Notes under the pieces: model-generated | The model's input: only the letters and a program-made list of their open reading frames with translations | The model's database searches: none | What the model was told of the DNA's origin: nothing | NCBI GenBank assembly: GCA_029204225.1 | Contig: CM055093.1 | Location: 3,230,285-3,294,284 of the forward strand | DNA length: 64,000 nucleotides | Direction: 5' to 3' | Source: Diphasiastrum complanatum | Lineage: Eukaryota; Streptophyta; Lycopodiopsida; Lycopodiales; Lycopodiaceae | Part shown: in pieces, positions 27,070 through 40,694 of the stretch | Layout: every line of letters begins with the position of its first letter | Numbering within the stretch: the stretch's first letter is position 1 | Made by a program: the position numbers and the translations under genes

Positions 27070-28765
27070 TCATATTGAAACATCTTCTATATCATTAAAA
27101 GAAACATAACTGTCATTATTTATAAAGTATATAGGAACATTGAGTATAGTTAATGTATTAATAGGAGTTGCAGTTGGAAGAGAGTTAGAGAGTATTATAG
27201 AATGATAGAGAGTTTGCTCATAATTTGAAGCCATGGATGCTTGAGCTTCAATCCCTATATCAGTATCTACTTCATCTACATTGACTAGAGCATATGCAAA
27301 TCTCTCAATTAAGGGAACAACAGAAGATTCAACAAACTCATCATCTGGAATTTCTACATAATCATCAATGAAGGTTAACAAATAAAATGCCTTACCAATA
27401 GACATTACTTCATTGGTTCACATAGGTCAGAGTGTATCAACTCAAACACTCGTTTTTCCCTTATTGCTCCTTTTTTGTTGAACTTCTTCCTGTGTAACTT
27501 GCCTTGCTCGCACTCTTTGCAAATGGACTCTTCTTTGTCATCCAAACTAGGTAGACCTGTTACCATCTTGAGCTTACGAAGTAGCCTCAAGCTCTTGAAG
27601 TTCAAAAGCCCCATACGTCTATGCCATAAATCACTTTGTGATATAGATGTAGATGCTAACACATTGCACTTCATAACAACAGCATTTAACTTGTACAAAC
27701 CACAAGTTTTATCCCTAAAGCCATCAGCAATCACCTTGAAACCCCGTTTCACATCCTTGATCTGGCACTTCTTGTTGTTGAGCTCCACCTTCAACTTATG
27801 ATCTATCATTGTACCAACAGATAAAAGACTCTTCTGAAGGCCAGGAACATACAACACATTCGCCTGCACAACTCTATCTCCATCATCAATAAGCTCCAGG
27901 TTTTTAAACCATGATTTGTTGCCAGTCATGTGTCTTGTTGCTCCTGAGTCCACGTACCAATTGGTCAACTGCTTCACTTTGCCCCTCTTAATATCCGCCT
28001 TCTTCTTGCAACAATCTCTTGCCCAATGTCCAGGCTTTTGGCAATAGAAACAGTTGTCTTTCTTCTTCTTACCTGATGTGGATCCTTGATCCTCCACATT
28101 CAACTTCTTGGGCTGCTTCTTGATTTATGCTTCCCTTTGACTAGCATTGCTTGATCTTCTGATGTGGAAAGTCGAGTTTTTACCACTTCACTTCTTTGTT
28201 CCTCCTGTAGGATGATGCCATGAAGATTTTCAAATGTTGGTAGCCTCTCTCTCAAAGCAATGCCACTTGCAAACATTTGGAAATTTTTGGATACGCCATT
28301 TACAACTATGTGAACCAGCTCAACATCTCTTATTGGCTCCCCAAAAGCTGTCAACTGGTCTCGTAACTCCTTTATTCGTGTGAAATAGGACCCTACGCCC
28401 TCATTCTCCTCCACGCAAACACTTATGAGTTTGGTCCTCAAAAACATCATTCGAGAGAGGTTCACCTTCTGAAACTGTGTTTTGAGTACATCCCAAGTGC
28501 CTCTTGCTGATAGAGCTTCACTAATGTGGGCAATGACATGATCCTTCACTGACAAATTTATCAAGGATAAGGCATTCTGCGCTCTTTTGTCAAATGCATG
28601 AATATCGGCTAGAGTTGTAGTTGGTCATTGTTCCACCCCAGTGACTATGTCCCACAGCTCCTTTTCCATGAAAATACTTTTCATTTTGAATTTCCAAATG
28701 CTATAATTGGATACCCCGTTCAATCTACTAGCTTCTCCAACCACGGATTCCCCCAATCTTGCCAT
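27070..28765 (-). pseudogene. Decayed copia gag-protease-integrase, unit 1
   Basis: Minus-strand Ty1/copia polyprotein remnant. Gag starts at 28765 (MARLGESVV, then NYSIWKFKMKSIFMEKELWD), has one in-frame TGA near 28625, then continues as NLSVKDHVIAHISEALSA to 28100. A frameshift leads to the zinc knuckle CFYCQKPGHWARDC, protease motif VDSGATRHMT and the pre-integrase zinc block. That block reads WHRRMGLLN, so its second histidine is lost, and ends CKECEQGKLH. Integrase begins LIHSDLCEP, is frameshifted at 27405, reaches MSIGKAFYLLTFIDDY, and is cut there; the rest of integrase, RT and RNase H are gone. The 27070-27350 frame beyond (VEIPDDEF onward) may be the pol hinge or unrelated. Confidence 0.85.
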
Positions 28766-30006
28766 TGCTCCTATAGCGCCTTAATGAGGCCTAATGACAA
28801 GCTTATAGAGCAATTTAGACTTCTAAAAGTTAACTATAAGGTCTGACCAAAAAATTTTCAGGACCTCCTGCCGCTTTTCCACCAAATCGGAAGCCAAATC
28901 GGTGTCATCCTCCGAAATGCCCTTCGTCGCCAACTCCTGACTGCTTGCCCACTGGAATGGTGAAAAGACTTTTGGCGCACTCCAAACACTTTCTTTGCGG
29001 CAATCTCTATGTTTTTAGGTACCGTACTTGCAGGGTACACGGCTTTCCTACCCTTAAATTGGAGGATTTTGGCTTTTGGACAGCCTTAAACGGAGAAAAG
29101 AGCTAAAAGATAAGGGCCTTTGAAAAAAATACACTATTTCTTCACCTTGAAAAAAAACTTTTCTTCAAATGAATTTAACCTTCAGGGTCCCTTTCAACTT
29201 GAAATTTTTTTATGAAATTGAAGGCCCTTCTGTCCTTCGGACCCCTTCACATGAAATGTGAGATTTGAAGTTTGACAATCCAATGGATATTTTCAAATCC
29301 ACGGTTCTATATCATTCCCAGGAAAATCGATCACAACCGTTGACCTGATCCAATGATCCTCACAAGATGTTTGGGCATCGAACATGTCTCCTCCGTGCAC
29401 TAGACCTTTCCACACACAACATGACATGCTTGTTTCCACATACGTGAGCTATCCGCGAGCTCCCTCCTCCTCTTTTAGATCTTTCAAGCTCCTTAGCTAT
29501 GGCAAAATTTCTCCAAAGAACTAATACAGTTCCGTCTGCTGTCCGCGGCTCCTCACGACCCTATACCAGGTCCTATATCATACTAGGGCACCCATCTCCT
29601 TGCTTTCACAACACTAAACAAGTCTCTGTGTGGAGAAAGATCCATTGTTTTGACCATACAAACCCTAAACTGGGGTTTCTTGGGCTCTTCAAATTTTCAA
29701 AAAGCTGTTTTCCATATTTTTGGCTGACCAAATAGCACTCTCTGAGGTCGCCCTAATATTTACTGCCCATTGCTTCAAATTGCTCTGAAAAATGGCATCC
29801 AAATGAGTGCACACAAAGCACAAATGCCAAAGCAGGCTCAAAAATTGACAATTTCCGATTTTACTCTCAAAATAAGCCAACAGCTTTATGCTGAAGCTTG
29901 AATTCTATTGCACCTGCAAACGATTGCTCGCTTGACTAACCGTAAATTGTTCTTCGAATTTTTCCAAAATTTGGCATCCAGCTAACCCCGAACTGCTCCA
30001 CTCCCA
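28766..30006 (-). mobile_element. Leader of the decayed copia, unit 1
   Basis: About 1.24 kb between the primer site and the gag start. It shares with the leader at 1841-2508 the 17-bp TCTCTGAGGTCGCCCTA (29739-29755) and an AAACCC/GGGTTT foldback (29660-29678), with similar spacing. Open frames inside (for example 29499-29735) are not supported as genes. Confidence 0.6.
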
Positions 30007-30019
30007 GACTCTGATCCCT
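30007..30019 (-). promoter_or_regulatory. Degenerate tRNA primer-binding site
   Basis: On the minus strand AGGGATCAGAGTC directly follows the LTR end. It matches TGGTATCAGAGCC at 10 of 13 positions, the expected initiator-tRNA site with three changes. Confidence 0.55.
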
Positions 30020-30359
30020 TGTCAAGGATCTTATTGGTAGTATAGTTAGCTAATTTGCAAGCAATCTAACATCAATCAGATAAGCATTGAAGAGAGATCA
30101 CACACCAACCCAAGAGAACACTTCTAAACTATATTAACAAAAGAGACAGAAAGGTACATATACACAGTCTAATTTTTGTGGGGTACCGCTACATGGCAGT
30201 TCAGTCCCCATTACGGGATGCATGTCCCAACTTACACTATGTGTGCCGTCAAACTGGCACTCATGCATACTATCACAAAAGCAGTAAAAAACTCGAAATC
30301 ACTGCTAAACACGGAAAGTCATGAACTGTAAGAGAAACTCGAGCTTACTTATTCTAACA
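30020..30359 (-). mobile_element. 5' LTR of the decayed copia, unit 1
   Basis: 340 bp. On the minus strand it begins TGTTAGAATAAG and ends ATCCTTGACA, so it has TG..CA termini and a short imperfect inverted terminus (TGT/ACA). It is placed correctly beside the primer site and leader. The 3' LTR is missing, so the element was truncated on that side. Confidence 0.65.
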
Positions 30360-30367
30360 GCATCTCA

Positions 30368-30565
30368 TTGGATGGTTCGATGACACACGACACACCTTCT
30401 CAATCTCACTCGTCATCGCTGTTGCCATTAGCTTTTGACGATCAGCTTATCAATGATGAAGCTATAGGAGATTTTTGGGTAGAATTAGAGATAGATTCAT
30501 TTGGTTTGGCGGATTTGTCGCATGATGATGTGGCAAATGATAATGATGAACCACCAAATGAATGA
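30368..30565 (+). other. Short unrecognised 65-codon frame next to the LTR
   Basis: Reads MDGSMTHDTPSQSHSSSLLP and ends in an acidic tail (SHDDVANDNDEPPNE). It lies 9 bp outside the LTR. The acidic, serine-rich composition resembles the C-terminal tail of a plant transposase exon, but no motif proves it. It may be the target exon into which the copia element inserted. Confidence 0.3.
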
Positions 30566-30789
30566 GTGAGACAATACGATGTATTTCAATTCATTGTAAT
30601 ATTAATCATATTCGGCAATTACACTTTCTTCGATAGAACTTGAATAGTTGTTCTTCGATTCTTCATATTTGAATGTCTGCTTCCTTAGATATTTCTACGT
30701 TATATGGCTTTTACATTCAGTATGTGTCTTCAATGAGTAGATTTGAATATAATATGTTGTTATTTGAGAAAATGATGCGTAAATGGTTA

Positions 30790-31010
30790 TTACAAATCTT
30801 GATGATCCCTTGGTGTCCTGGAGCAAAATAGCCCTTCTTGTCACAATAATAGCACTTGACATTGCATTTTTTCTTCTTGTTATTAGATGATGATGAGACA
30901 TCTATCTTTCTCCTTGGATTTGTCCTTCCTCTTGAAATGTGTCTTTTCCTTTGCCATAAGTGAACAGTGCCTCCTCTTCACCTCTTTTTTGTCCCATCCT
31001 TGCAAATATA
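30790..31010 (-). pseudogene. Copia gag tail fragment, unit 1
   Basis: Across two frames the minus strand reads GEEEALFTYGKGKDTFQEEG and then KCNVKCYYCDKKGYFAPGH. This parallels the GEEEAMFSKGKFKGKGK...CFYCGVKGHFASDC segment of the intact copia at 57550-57714. The zinc knuckle has lost its histidine (GY for GH) and final cysteine. It is an isolated fragment with no flanking LTR seen. Confidence 0.55.
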
Positions 31011-33393
31011 TTTTTCCAATTTTAGTTGTTCTTATTACTTTTTTAATTACAACAATTTTATCCATTTGTGAGGATTCAAGTTTGTGTAGATTGCGAAAGT
31101 ACCAACCTATTTTTTTAGTTGTGTTACTTGTTTTACATATGGAATATGGTGCAATTATTTTGAATTATGTGTGCTAAATTGTTCTAGAGCAAAACAAATT
31201 ACAAAATTTTGGTTTGATCTAGTCTCTTAGGGAATTAAATTTATCTATAACAATCCCCATTATTTAAGTAGTTTCGACGTACAAGGTATTGAGAAAGCAT
31301 GGTCACCAAACTAGAACCAAGAACATAATGGGGTATATTGCACAATTTGATGAAGTCATTAAAGGGCCTTGGCATTTCACGGGTTTCTTTCTTGCCATGA
31401 GTCAATAAAACTGCGACCAAAAAAAAAAAAAAAAAAAAAAGAGGACACAATACCATAGAAGAAAGATATGCTAGAAACTGTCAGGACACCTATCAAGAGA
31501 CAATGAGAGGATTATTAGTAATATAGAGAGGAGACAACCAATGTCACTTCCAAAGTTGTCTCACATTAAGGTCCTCACAATCAACCTATTTGTTCACATG
31601 AAAATCCATTGAAATTTTTGTGTTTAGTTAGCATCTTCTTGCAGTTAGAGATAGAATTAAGTTAATATTACATGGCATGCCATGTGCTACATAATCGGTG
31701 AACCATGGGTAGAATGAAGATTGAAAACCTTGCAAATAATTTATTCGCAGATTGTCAAAACCCGTCATTGAACAATGCTCTATTGAAATTTTGATAGAAG
31801 AAAAGTAAGAATGGCAAAAGAAAAAACTATTGATGACCAATATAAAAAATTTTCAATCGCATAAATCATCATAATGAATGAATCTCAATGATTTGTCATA
31901 TTTGACAAAGTTAGCCATTTTTTAGGCAAATGATAAGAGAACTAAAGGAAAGATCAAGAAGTGGAATAATCTCATAACAGAGCTACAACATCAATTAAAT
32001 AAGTTAATGTTTATATACTCAATAGGAAAATTGTCGCCAAAATCACCTGTAACTATTGTGATAGGAACAGCAGGATCAATGTGGATGCAACAAAATGACA
32101 AGCTTCCCAGCAACCAAATTCAAGCATCTTAATGGAATATAATGAGGGTCCTATATGAAGAAAGATATAGGTTCAAATATGAGTTAATTAACTTGAAAAA
32201 CTATCAAATGTGTTGATCATTGCTACATGCTCAGGGGAAAAAGCTCATCTCAAATGTGGAAACAAACAATATTTTAGCTTGGTTGAGATGTTAGTGTGGA
32301 AACAATTAGAAAATGTTACAACTAGACACACCATATTATAGCTAGCATTTCTAGATCCACTACCAAATTATTATCATGAAGATCTTGCTATCATATGGAA
32401 AAATATCATTGACTTGATTATCATGGTGAATGAATTAATTAAGTCCTATAGAGGTCTTAGTATAATAAGAATTATTAATGACAACTGTATATCTTTAATC
32501 CCAGAGGGTATTTCAAGAGATATGAGTGCTCTATAGATGATTATCGGTAGAAACGAAGATATTTCTCCTACCTCAGGTCACATCTTTGGAGATGTGGAAG
32601 ATCTTCAATGGCCGGGGAGTGTGGTTTGGAAGTCAAATGGAAATTGACCAAAGTAAAGTTATTCGATAATGCTAGATATTCATAACTCTCCCACCATTCT
32701 TGTATTTACACAACACCATAGACAACATGTTGCTATTGTCCAAATAGAAGTTTCCTTTTTAGCTTAATCCCTTGCCAAGAAAACCGTTAACATAGCCGCA
32801 TGCAAGGTTATTGTCTTTTTGCACTCTTATAGCTTATGCACATGTGGATAGTATCAATATGGCAAGCACCTTATTGACATATTCTCTTTCAATACAACAA
32901 CTTAGAACAATTAATATGGTACCTTGTAGCCAAAATTACTAATATTAAAAGTTTTTCAAACTTCCAAGCTAAAAGTTAACGACATCCAAACTTTATCTAG
33001 CATCCAAAGGAAGGAAATTAGGAAAGAAGGGAGTTCATAATCAAACTCAAATCAAAGACTTTGATAAACACAACAAACTTGCATTAGAATTTCAAAAGGA
33101 AAAGCTCATAAGCCCACACTTATTAGCATCCAAAGGAAGATAAGGAAAGAAGGGAGCTCATAATCAAACTCAAGTCAAATGCTTTGACAAGTGCGACAAA
33201 AGACATTTGGAATAGGCCAATATTTATGAAGTTCTACTAAGAAATGACACAACCTATGAATCAAGTAATTGAGATGTCAAGTTATAAAACATACAAAAGT
33301 GAAAATTGATTATTAAATTGTGAGGGTGAGCTCATATTGACCAAGTTAGAACCTTTCTTTGACCAGCACTTGCAAGTTGTTTCTATCACCAAG
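31004..33393 (+). repeat. R2 repeat, unit 1
   Basis: Direct paralogue of R1, about 9 kb downstream of it. It begins at the same AAATATATTTTTCCAATTTTA and ends at CACCAAGAG. It includes AATAAAACTGCGACC followed by a poly(A) run (31420-31440), then about 420 bp absent from R1. A 126-bp direct duplication starts at 32999 and 33125 (AGCATCCAAAGGAAG). A frame in the second copy reads CFDKCDKRHLE, a broken zinc-knuckle pattern. Many stops. Confidence 0.75.
31671..31684. repeat. Perfect 14-bp palindrome CATGGCATGCCATG
   Basis: Self-complementary with no loop. A copy lies at 53034-53047 in unit 2. Probably incidental. Confidence 0.6.
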
Positions 33394-34025
33394 AGCAATA
33401 TAATAAACATGGCACTTTGCATCTTAATCAAAGGTTCATACAGTGGATGCCTAATCAGATAGGTCACATTACTTCCATAGCTATCATAGTATAGTCATTA
33501 TCATGTAGTCAAATAATTCATCATAGGATAAAGACACGTGATAGATCAACATACGCATGCCCAATGTAGATATGATAATCCCACCAAGAACCTTTAGATA
33601 TCTCTTCGTACTAGATCATTATATTATAGAAATTGTGATATTTGGTATTCATCTTCATGGATGCATATTCCTACATGCACTCTAATCCTTCTTGTGACTT
33701 GAGGATGCTCTCAATGTCATGTGACTCATTCATCATATTGAGAATCTAATTTTGGGTGCAAGGCCTGCTCTATAAGTAAAAATTCATCATGTCCTTGGCG
33801 GACTATAATAGATCAGGTGGTGGTAAGATAACAGATATGCAGTGCCTTATCATGTTCAGTTACCAAGGTATCTTTTTGAAAGTTCAAAATGGATAAAAAC
33901 TTAAGATTTTTGTGAAAAACCACAACCCATATCCTACTTATAACTAGAGTAAAGTATGATTTGACTTATGTATGAATGGTGATTGACATTTCCAACCTTA
34001 ATTACCAGTAGGAGGGGTTAATTAC
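33394..34025. other. No supported gene
   Basis: Counterpart of 10359-10984 in unit 0; nothing recognisable. Confidence 0.5.
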
Positions 34026-34484
34026 AAGAAAAATATGACATGTTTCTAGATAGGAAAAAAAGAGATCTTTCCTAGTTGCATTCATATGCAACTAGGAAAG
34101 TGAAAACTAGAAAAAGTGCAACAGTTTCCTACTTTGACAATCTAGGAAAAGCAACATTTTAGATTCCTAGAGAGGAAATATTTTCCTATATAAGAAACGC
34201 AAACCACAAAATCACACTTTCCTATATAGAAAACTTAATAGGAAAATATGACATGTTTCTAAAAAACGTGCAACAATTTCCTACTTTGACAATCTTGAAA
34301 AAGCAATGTCTAGACTCCTAGACAAGAATTTTTTTTCCTACATAAGAAACAAGAAACCAGAAAATCAGACTTTCCTATATAAAAAACTTAATAGAAAATA
34401 TTTATCCTATATAGAAAACACAAAGCACAAAGCCCCACGCACTTTTCTAGATAGAAAAATTATATCTTATGTATAAAAAATATC
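34026..34484. repeat. Palindromic motif cluster, unit 1 (empty copia site)
   Basis: Same cluster as 10985-11450, but the big foldback (arms TTTCCTAGTTGCAT / ATGCAACTAGGAAA) has a 4-nt loop. The sequence GTCTAGACTCCTAGAC at about 34308 is the empty target of the copia insertion found in unit 2. Confidence 0.7.
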
Positions 34485-34830
34485 AAAGATACAAAACAAA
34501 TATATATAATTAGAGAACCAAGGTTCAACCTCTATTGAATGCTAAAATCCAACTTGTGCCTGAAAAAATAGTTACATTTTAAACTGAAACCAACACAACT
34601 ATGTCATTACAACCTTTCAGAAAGCATTCAATATAAATACATTGCATTGCAAAATATACGCCCGATTAAATTGAACATCTCTAAACAAAAGCCCTTTGTT
34701 AAAGTCAACTCTCTATTGCACACTATCTCTGATGAATGTTAAATTCGTCTTGCAAAAACATGTCTTCACGAAAACAGTTCGTAAAAACAAAGAACGTCTA
34801 CTCAGATACATGGACGTCTTTTACCAGTAG

Positions 34831-36716
34831 CTATCCAGGTATGTGTTTCTGCAACATGACCTTTTTTTCTTTTAGAAGATAATTCACAATACTTAATCTC
34901 ACGTCAGCTGAGCTACGATTGCCCATATAGGTACTACAAACTAGATTGCTTGACAATTTGATTGATGAATAGTAGTTGCCAAGATTTTTATAAAGCTCAT
35001 TTATCGTCTTGACATTAAAAAACATCATCAAAATAGTCTCTTGATCTTGTTCACATATTTTTGGGTCGCGCACCTACAAAACAATCACATTGAAATTAAT
35101 TGTCAAAACACAATATTGATTATGATTTTAGAAAAGAGCAACTTGTTAAACATTTTAATATTTCATACCATTGGCTGATTACTTGAATTCTAATTTTTAG
35201 AGCCATAATCAAGCTCATGGAGGGCCTGTTATCCAAAAACAAACGACATAATTTCAAATTAAGTTGAAACACACATACGAAACGGTCTTTTTGATAAATA
35301 TACGTACTCTACAAGACTTTAATCTGAAATTCTTAAAAAACTGTAAGCATGACACATGTTTAATAACCTGAACATTATAATAAATCACATGTCATGACTT
35401 TGATGAATGACAAAATTGTTTTTGAAAGAAAGTATGTAAATCACAATCTATAAACATGTAGAAGAAAGAAATCTGAAGATGCACCCAGAACTTAAAAATA
35501 CCTTGACTTTTTTGGAACCATGCAAATTTTTGGCAACATCAAAATTTTGGTTTTTCAAACTGTGAATCATGTTGTGATTCACCTACAGAATACACACTTA
35601 GAATAAAATTCATTCCATGAAGTAATATTTCAACCAAAGCCCACTTACTATTCAAAGATTTACACAAGCTCTTCAAAATAAATTTGATGCACAATATTTT
35701 GAAAACAATACATTTGAATCATAATATCAAGATTATTCAAACAAAAGTTCTTGTTACCTTGACTTTTTTCACTTTATGTGATCTGTTGGTAATCTCACGA
35801 AATCTTTTTTCTCTCAACATCGTCATCATTTTTTATCTCATCTGAAAAAAAACACACTATAAAGGTATATACATAACGTGTACCAAAAGTGCTCTTTAGA
35901 TAAAAGATGATCATGCATACCTTTCGAGCTCGCATACTTCTTTCAAAACGCACATCTTCATGAGTACACATTTGAGGTTTCTCTTTCTCTTTTTCCTATA
36001 TAAAACAAAGTCAAAATTTTATAATGATAATATATTAATCAGATTTATATTTAAATTAATTAAAAAGTGTAATTTTGAAATTGAACATGGGTGGACAATT
36101 CAACGTGTGTGAAAACAATCTCATTTGTGGAAGAGTTGTCATTCAATAGTTCCATGAATGTCATATGGCTAGGAAATCTTTCCACATCATCAATACTCAT
36201 TTCCTACATCAAAAAACATAAATGTAATAATATTAATATACCTAAAAAGCTGACATATTCGACTCCATGCAATCACTTATAGAAGTGACATAATTAATCA
36301 AAACACTTGTTCCCAAAAAAAATCGCAACATCTTGGACAAACTTTTTAAAATGGATTGATTTATTTGTAACTCAGATATCTACTTGTCTAAAGTATTCAA
36401 GGGATTGCGGTGTATGGTCTTTCAAAATAAACCCTTGGAATGTTCTCACACATATAAGACTAGATTCAACTTTGTTTGAAAGTAATATTATAAAGTGCAA
36501 AATATTTATACTTTCATTATGTAAACTAATATTGTATATGTGAAATCAAATAAATACACATTTGATACGCTTGCTTGCATCTAAGGTTTTTGTCTAATAA
36601 CCAATGAAGTAGTGATGCAAAACCAGAAAAAACTTACCTTGTCATGAGGGATCTTGTCAAGAGATTGTTTATATGCTTCTCCAAAGAGCAGCTCCACGGC
36701 TCTAGCTCAAACTTCT
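34831..36716 (-). pseudogene. Short-exon minus-strand locus, copy 2 (5' truncated)
   Basis: Exon pieces at 36716-36638, 35995-35921, 35841-35758, 35582-35502, 35225-35169 and 35073-34831, equivalent to those of 11797-13682. Upstream exons are absent because the sequence right of the GA tract (37039-37171) jumps directly to the copia leader. The 84-bp exon reads CGTGAGATT where the first copy reads TGTGAGATT, turning a cysteine into arginine. The same in-frame TAG is present in the 57-bp exon. Confidence 0.45.
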
Positions 36717-37035
36717 AAATGTGGCACGATGTTCAAGTGAGAGTCATTCTCCTTCATTACTTAAACATTACATACAACCATAAATTGAAAACATTACTTT
36801 CATGAAGTAAACCAATATTGTGTATGTAGAATTATATAAATACGCATATCGAATACTTATTTGCTTAGATACCCGTTCTAGCCCAAAAGGCTCGGAACGT
36901 ACAATATGTTCCATTCCAGATGTTCCGGAACGTGCTGGGTTGGAACGTGTTTTTTAAATTAAAAAAAACATGACACTTGTTGGCCGCGATCCATCTGATA
37001 GGAGGGTTCTTGAGCAAAATCGTTGTGGTGCAGCT

Positions 37036-37838
<803 letters not shown>

Positions 37839-38099
37839 ACTTAGAATTTGCTTCGAACAGGAACACAGATCATGCTACACAGTAACACAAACAAAAAACA
37901 CTCTCCACAGCAAGCTCACATAGTAACTGTATTTCTCAAAATGAAATTACACTATACATATAGCTGTTCACTCAGGCAACCCATGCATGACCCAGGTTGC
38001 CGTTGGCGGGACGAATTTCCCATCGACTTGCCTCGTGGTGAGGCCAACTGATCCTTATCGACTGATATGACCCACAGTGTATCTACTTTAAGTCTAACT
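37839..38099 (-). mobile_element. Probable copia 5' LTR fragment (unit 2)
   Basis: Counterpart of 2509-2769; uncertain outer boundary. Confidence 0.4.
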
Positions 38100-38100
38100 C

Positions 38101-39156
38101 AAACTAGTGAACCATAAATCATGAACCTTGAACGTTGGACATTAAATCTTGATTTTGGAAGACTAAATTTGTATCTCTCTACTTCTAAGGCCAAACTCTC
38201 AATTTTCAAGCCTCATTAAATCCAACACAATATAAATTCATTTGTTTGATTCATCCTTACCATGTTCATCTTGTTTGCTACTTGGGCACTCAATGCAATT
38301 TTAGATGAGTCAACAAGAACCAACTCATTTTCATCAAAGATATAGAATACTCCTTACAAAATACAAAATTATTAACAATTCCTCCAATTTTCCTAAACAA
38401 TGAGATATTTTGAGGAACTGGGTTCAACAAGCTAGGTTCTAGTACTGAATAATGTCACTATCTTATTCCAATAAGAATATTAATATAAAACTAGTGAACC
38501 ATAAATCATGAACCTTGAACGTAGGACATTAAATCTTGATTCTAGAAGACTAAATTTGTATCGCTCTACTTCTAGGGCTAGAATCTCAATTTTGAAGCCC
38601 CATTAAATCCAACACAATATAAAATCTTTTGTTTGGTTCATCCTTATCATGTTTGTCTTGTTCACTACTCGGGCACTCAACGCATATGTAGACGAGTCAA
38701 CAAGGACCAACTCATTTTCATCAACGAATATTTCTTAAAAAGATACGAAATTTTTAACAATGTCTTCAATTTTCCTAAACAATGAGATATTTTGATGAAC
38801 TAGGTTTGTCAAGCTAGGTTCTAGTACTGAAGAATGTCACTATCTTATTCCAATAAGAATATTAGTATTAAACTTGTGAACCTTGAACGTTGGACATTAA
38901 ATCTTGATTCTGGAAGACTAAATTTGTATCTCTTTCCTTTAAAGCCAAACTATCAATTTTCAAATCCCATTAATTCCAACGCAATATAAAATCATTTGTG
39001 TGATTTATCATTATCATTTTCATCTTGTTCGTTGTTTGGGCACTCAATGCATATGTAGACGAGTCAAGAAGGACCAACTCATTTTCATCAAAGATATCAA
39101 ATATTCCTTGAAAAATACAAAATTATTAACAATGTCTGCAATTTTCCTAAACATTT
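38101..39156 (+). repeat. Triplicated ~385-bp tandem repeat, unit 2
   Basis: Same array as in units 0 and 1, sharing the GCAATTTTAGATGAG state with unit 0. The third copy has lost two T bases (ATCATTTGTGTG). Confidence 0.85.
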
Positions 39157-39746
39157 AAAAGTCTTATGATGTTTTTCTTTTAATGGTTGAATCTCTGTTC
39201 ATGGTATTACCAAATTAGGATTGATTAAAGGAATCTTGATTTTGTGAACATTTCTTGACATAACTTGGATTTTAGACATCAATTTATGATAATTACATAA
39301 GTTGATGAACTAGGTTCATTGAATTGACTTTTACTACTAAAGAATAACACTATCGTGTTTCAATAAAAATGATATTTTGGTTTATCGAAAACACTGATTG
39401 TAAATGAATCTCTAGCTATGAAATTTTAGTGCTATATGAGTACATACTCAACCAATGTACTATAGAAATTCGTACCTAGCGAACATCTATGCTTGTACAA
39501 AAAGTTGAATATATTTTGGAAATGAAAATATTAGTGGTGCTTACAATAAGTATCACAAAATGAGTTCTACTACTGAAGAATTTCACTATCTTGCTCCAAT
39601 AAAAAAGATATCTTAGCGAACTTAGATCATGAATGTTGTTAATTGTAAATGAATCTTTATCTATGAAAATCTAGTAGTAGATGTTGGCATGCTCAAATTG
39701 ATATATCATGAAAATTTCTAATAAGAGAATGTCTTTACTTTTACAG
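39157..39746. other. No gene seen
   Basis: Counterpart of 3832-4417, ending in the acceptor-like TTTTACAG. Confidence 0.5.
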
Positions 39747-40694
39747 GTGGTGCTTACTATAAACACGAAAGAATGTGAACTTGGTGAGCTTTTTTCATTG
39801 GATGCAAATGCAACTTGTCATGGAAACAGATTGGTATCGGAAGATGCTCAATCATTGTTCATGCAACCACTCAAAAAGAAAAGTTATTGCATGTTCCTAC
39901 AATGGATGCCAATACTTTGGATAAAGCAATTGGCAGTTTTGTGATTTGGTGTATTCAAGATGTGAAAGTCAAAGATAATGACACATTGAACAAATGCCAA
40001 CATGGATCATGATGCTATTGAAGATCCAAGTGAGGAGATTATTGAAGAAGCATTGATTCAAACAAGACAAAAAGACTTACACGTCGGGATTGGACTAACA
40101 AGAAGGTAAAAGATTTCAATGCAGGTTGTGAAACTGTCCTAGGAGAAGTGTACACTTTGCTTGTATTCTTATATGAGGCAATTGACTTTGAGGAGCTTGG
40201 AGATGACCACGTGAGAATCACTATAACAAAATGGTATGGGCATGCTGATATTAGCACAACGAACGAGAAGTCAGACTTGCTAAAATGGCCAATTGATCAA
40301 GTCACTTTAATGGATGGATCAAGATTGAGAGGTCTAGAAACAGAAAAATCCAACTTCTTAAATGATGATGAGCATAGTAGTGAAGAGTCAAACATTGCCT
40401 TTCTAATGGCCAGAGAAACTTTACTGGATGGGAAAAAAAAAAGGCCATATAACATGATTCATAGAAAAGCAAAAACTTCAAGCTGTTCAAGTGAAGAAAA
40501 AGAGAGAAGTCAAGTGCTCATTGGAAGCAATTCAAAAAGTAGCATCCATAGATTGTTGTAAGCAACAATGTTGTCAACTTATGAATCGTGACATTATTCA
40601 CAATGCACGAAAGCAATTTTGGGACCAAAGTTTTGAAAATAGGGTGACATATGTGTATGACATGTTACAAACTACACATAATGTACCTGGATGA
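39747..40694 (+). pseudogene. DUF8039-like transposon protein remnant, unit 2
   Basis: Same frameshifted pieces as at 4418-5364. Here the purine run before AGGCCATA reads GGGAAAAAAAAAAGG, which shifts the frame so that the third frame extends to 40561 instead of stopping early. The last frame (40491-40694) ends HNVPG as in unit 0. Confidence 0.45.

Noticed and set aside
27475..27801. 108-codon plus-strand frame, also at 48838
   Set aside because: Antisense shadow of the copia protease and pre-integrase region on the minus strand.
31671..31684. Palindrome CATGGCATGCCATG as a regulatory site
   Set aside because: Short, built of repeated CATG, and with no gene nearby; chance occurrence is plausible.
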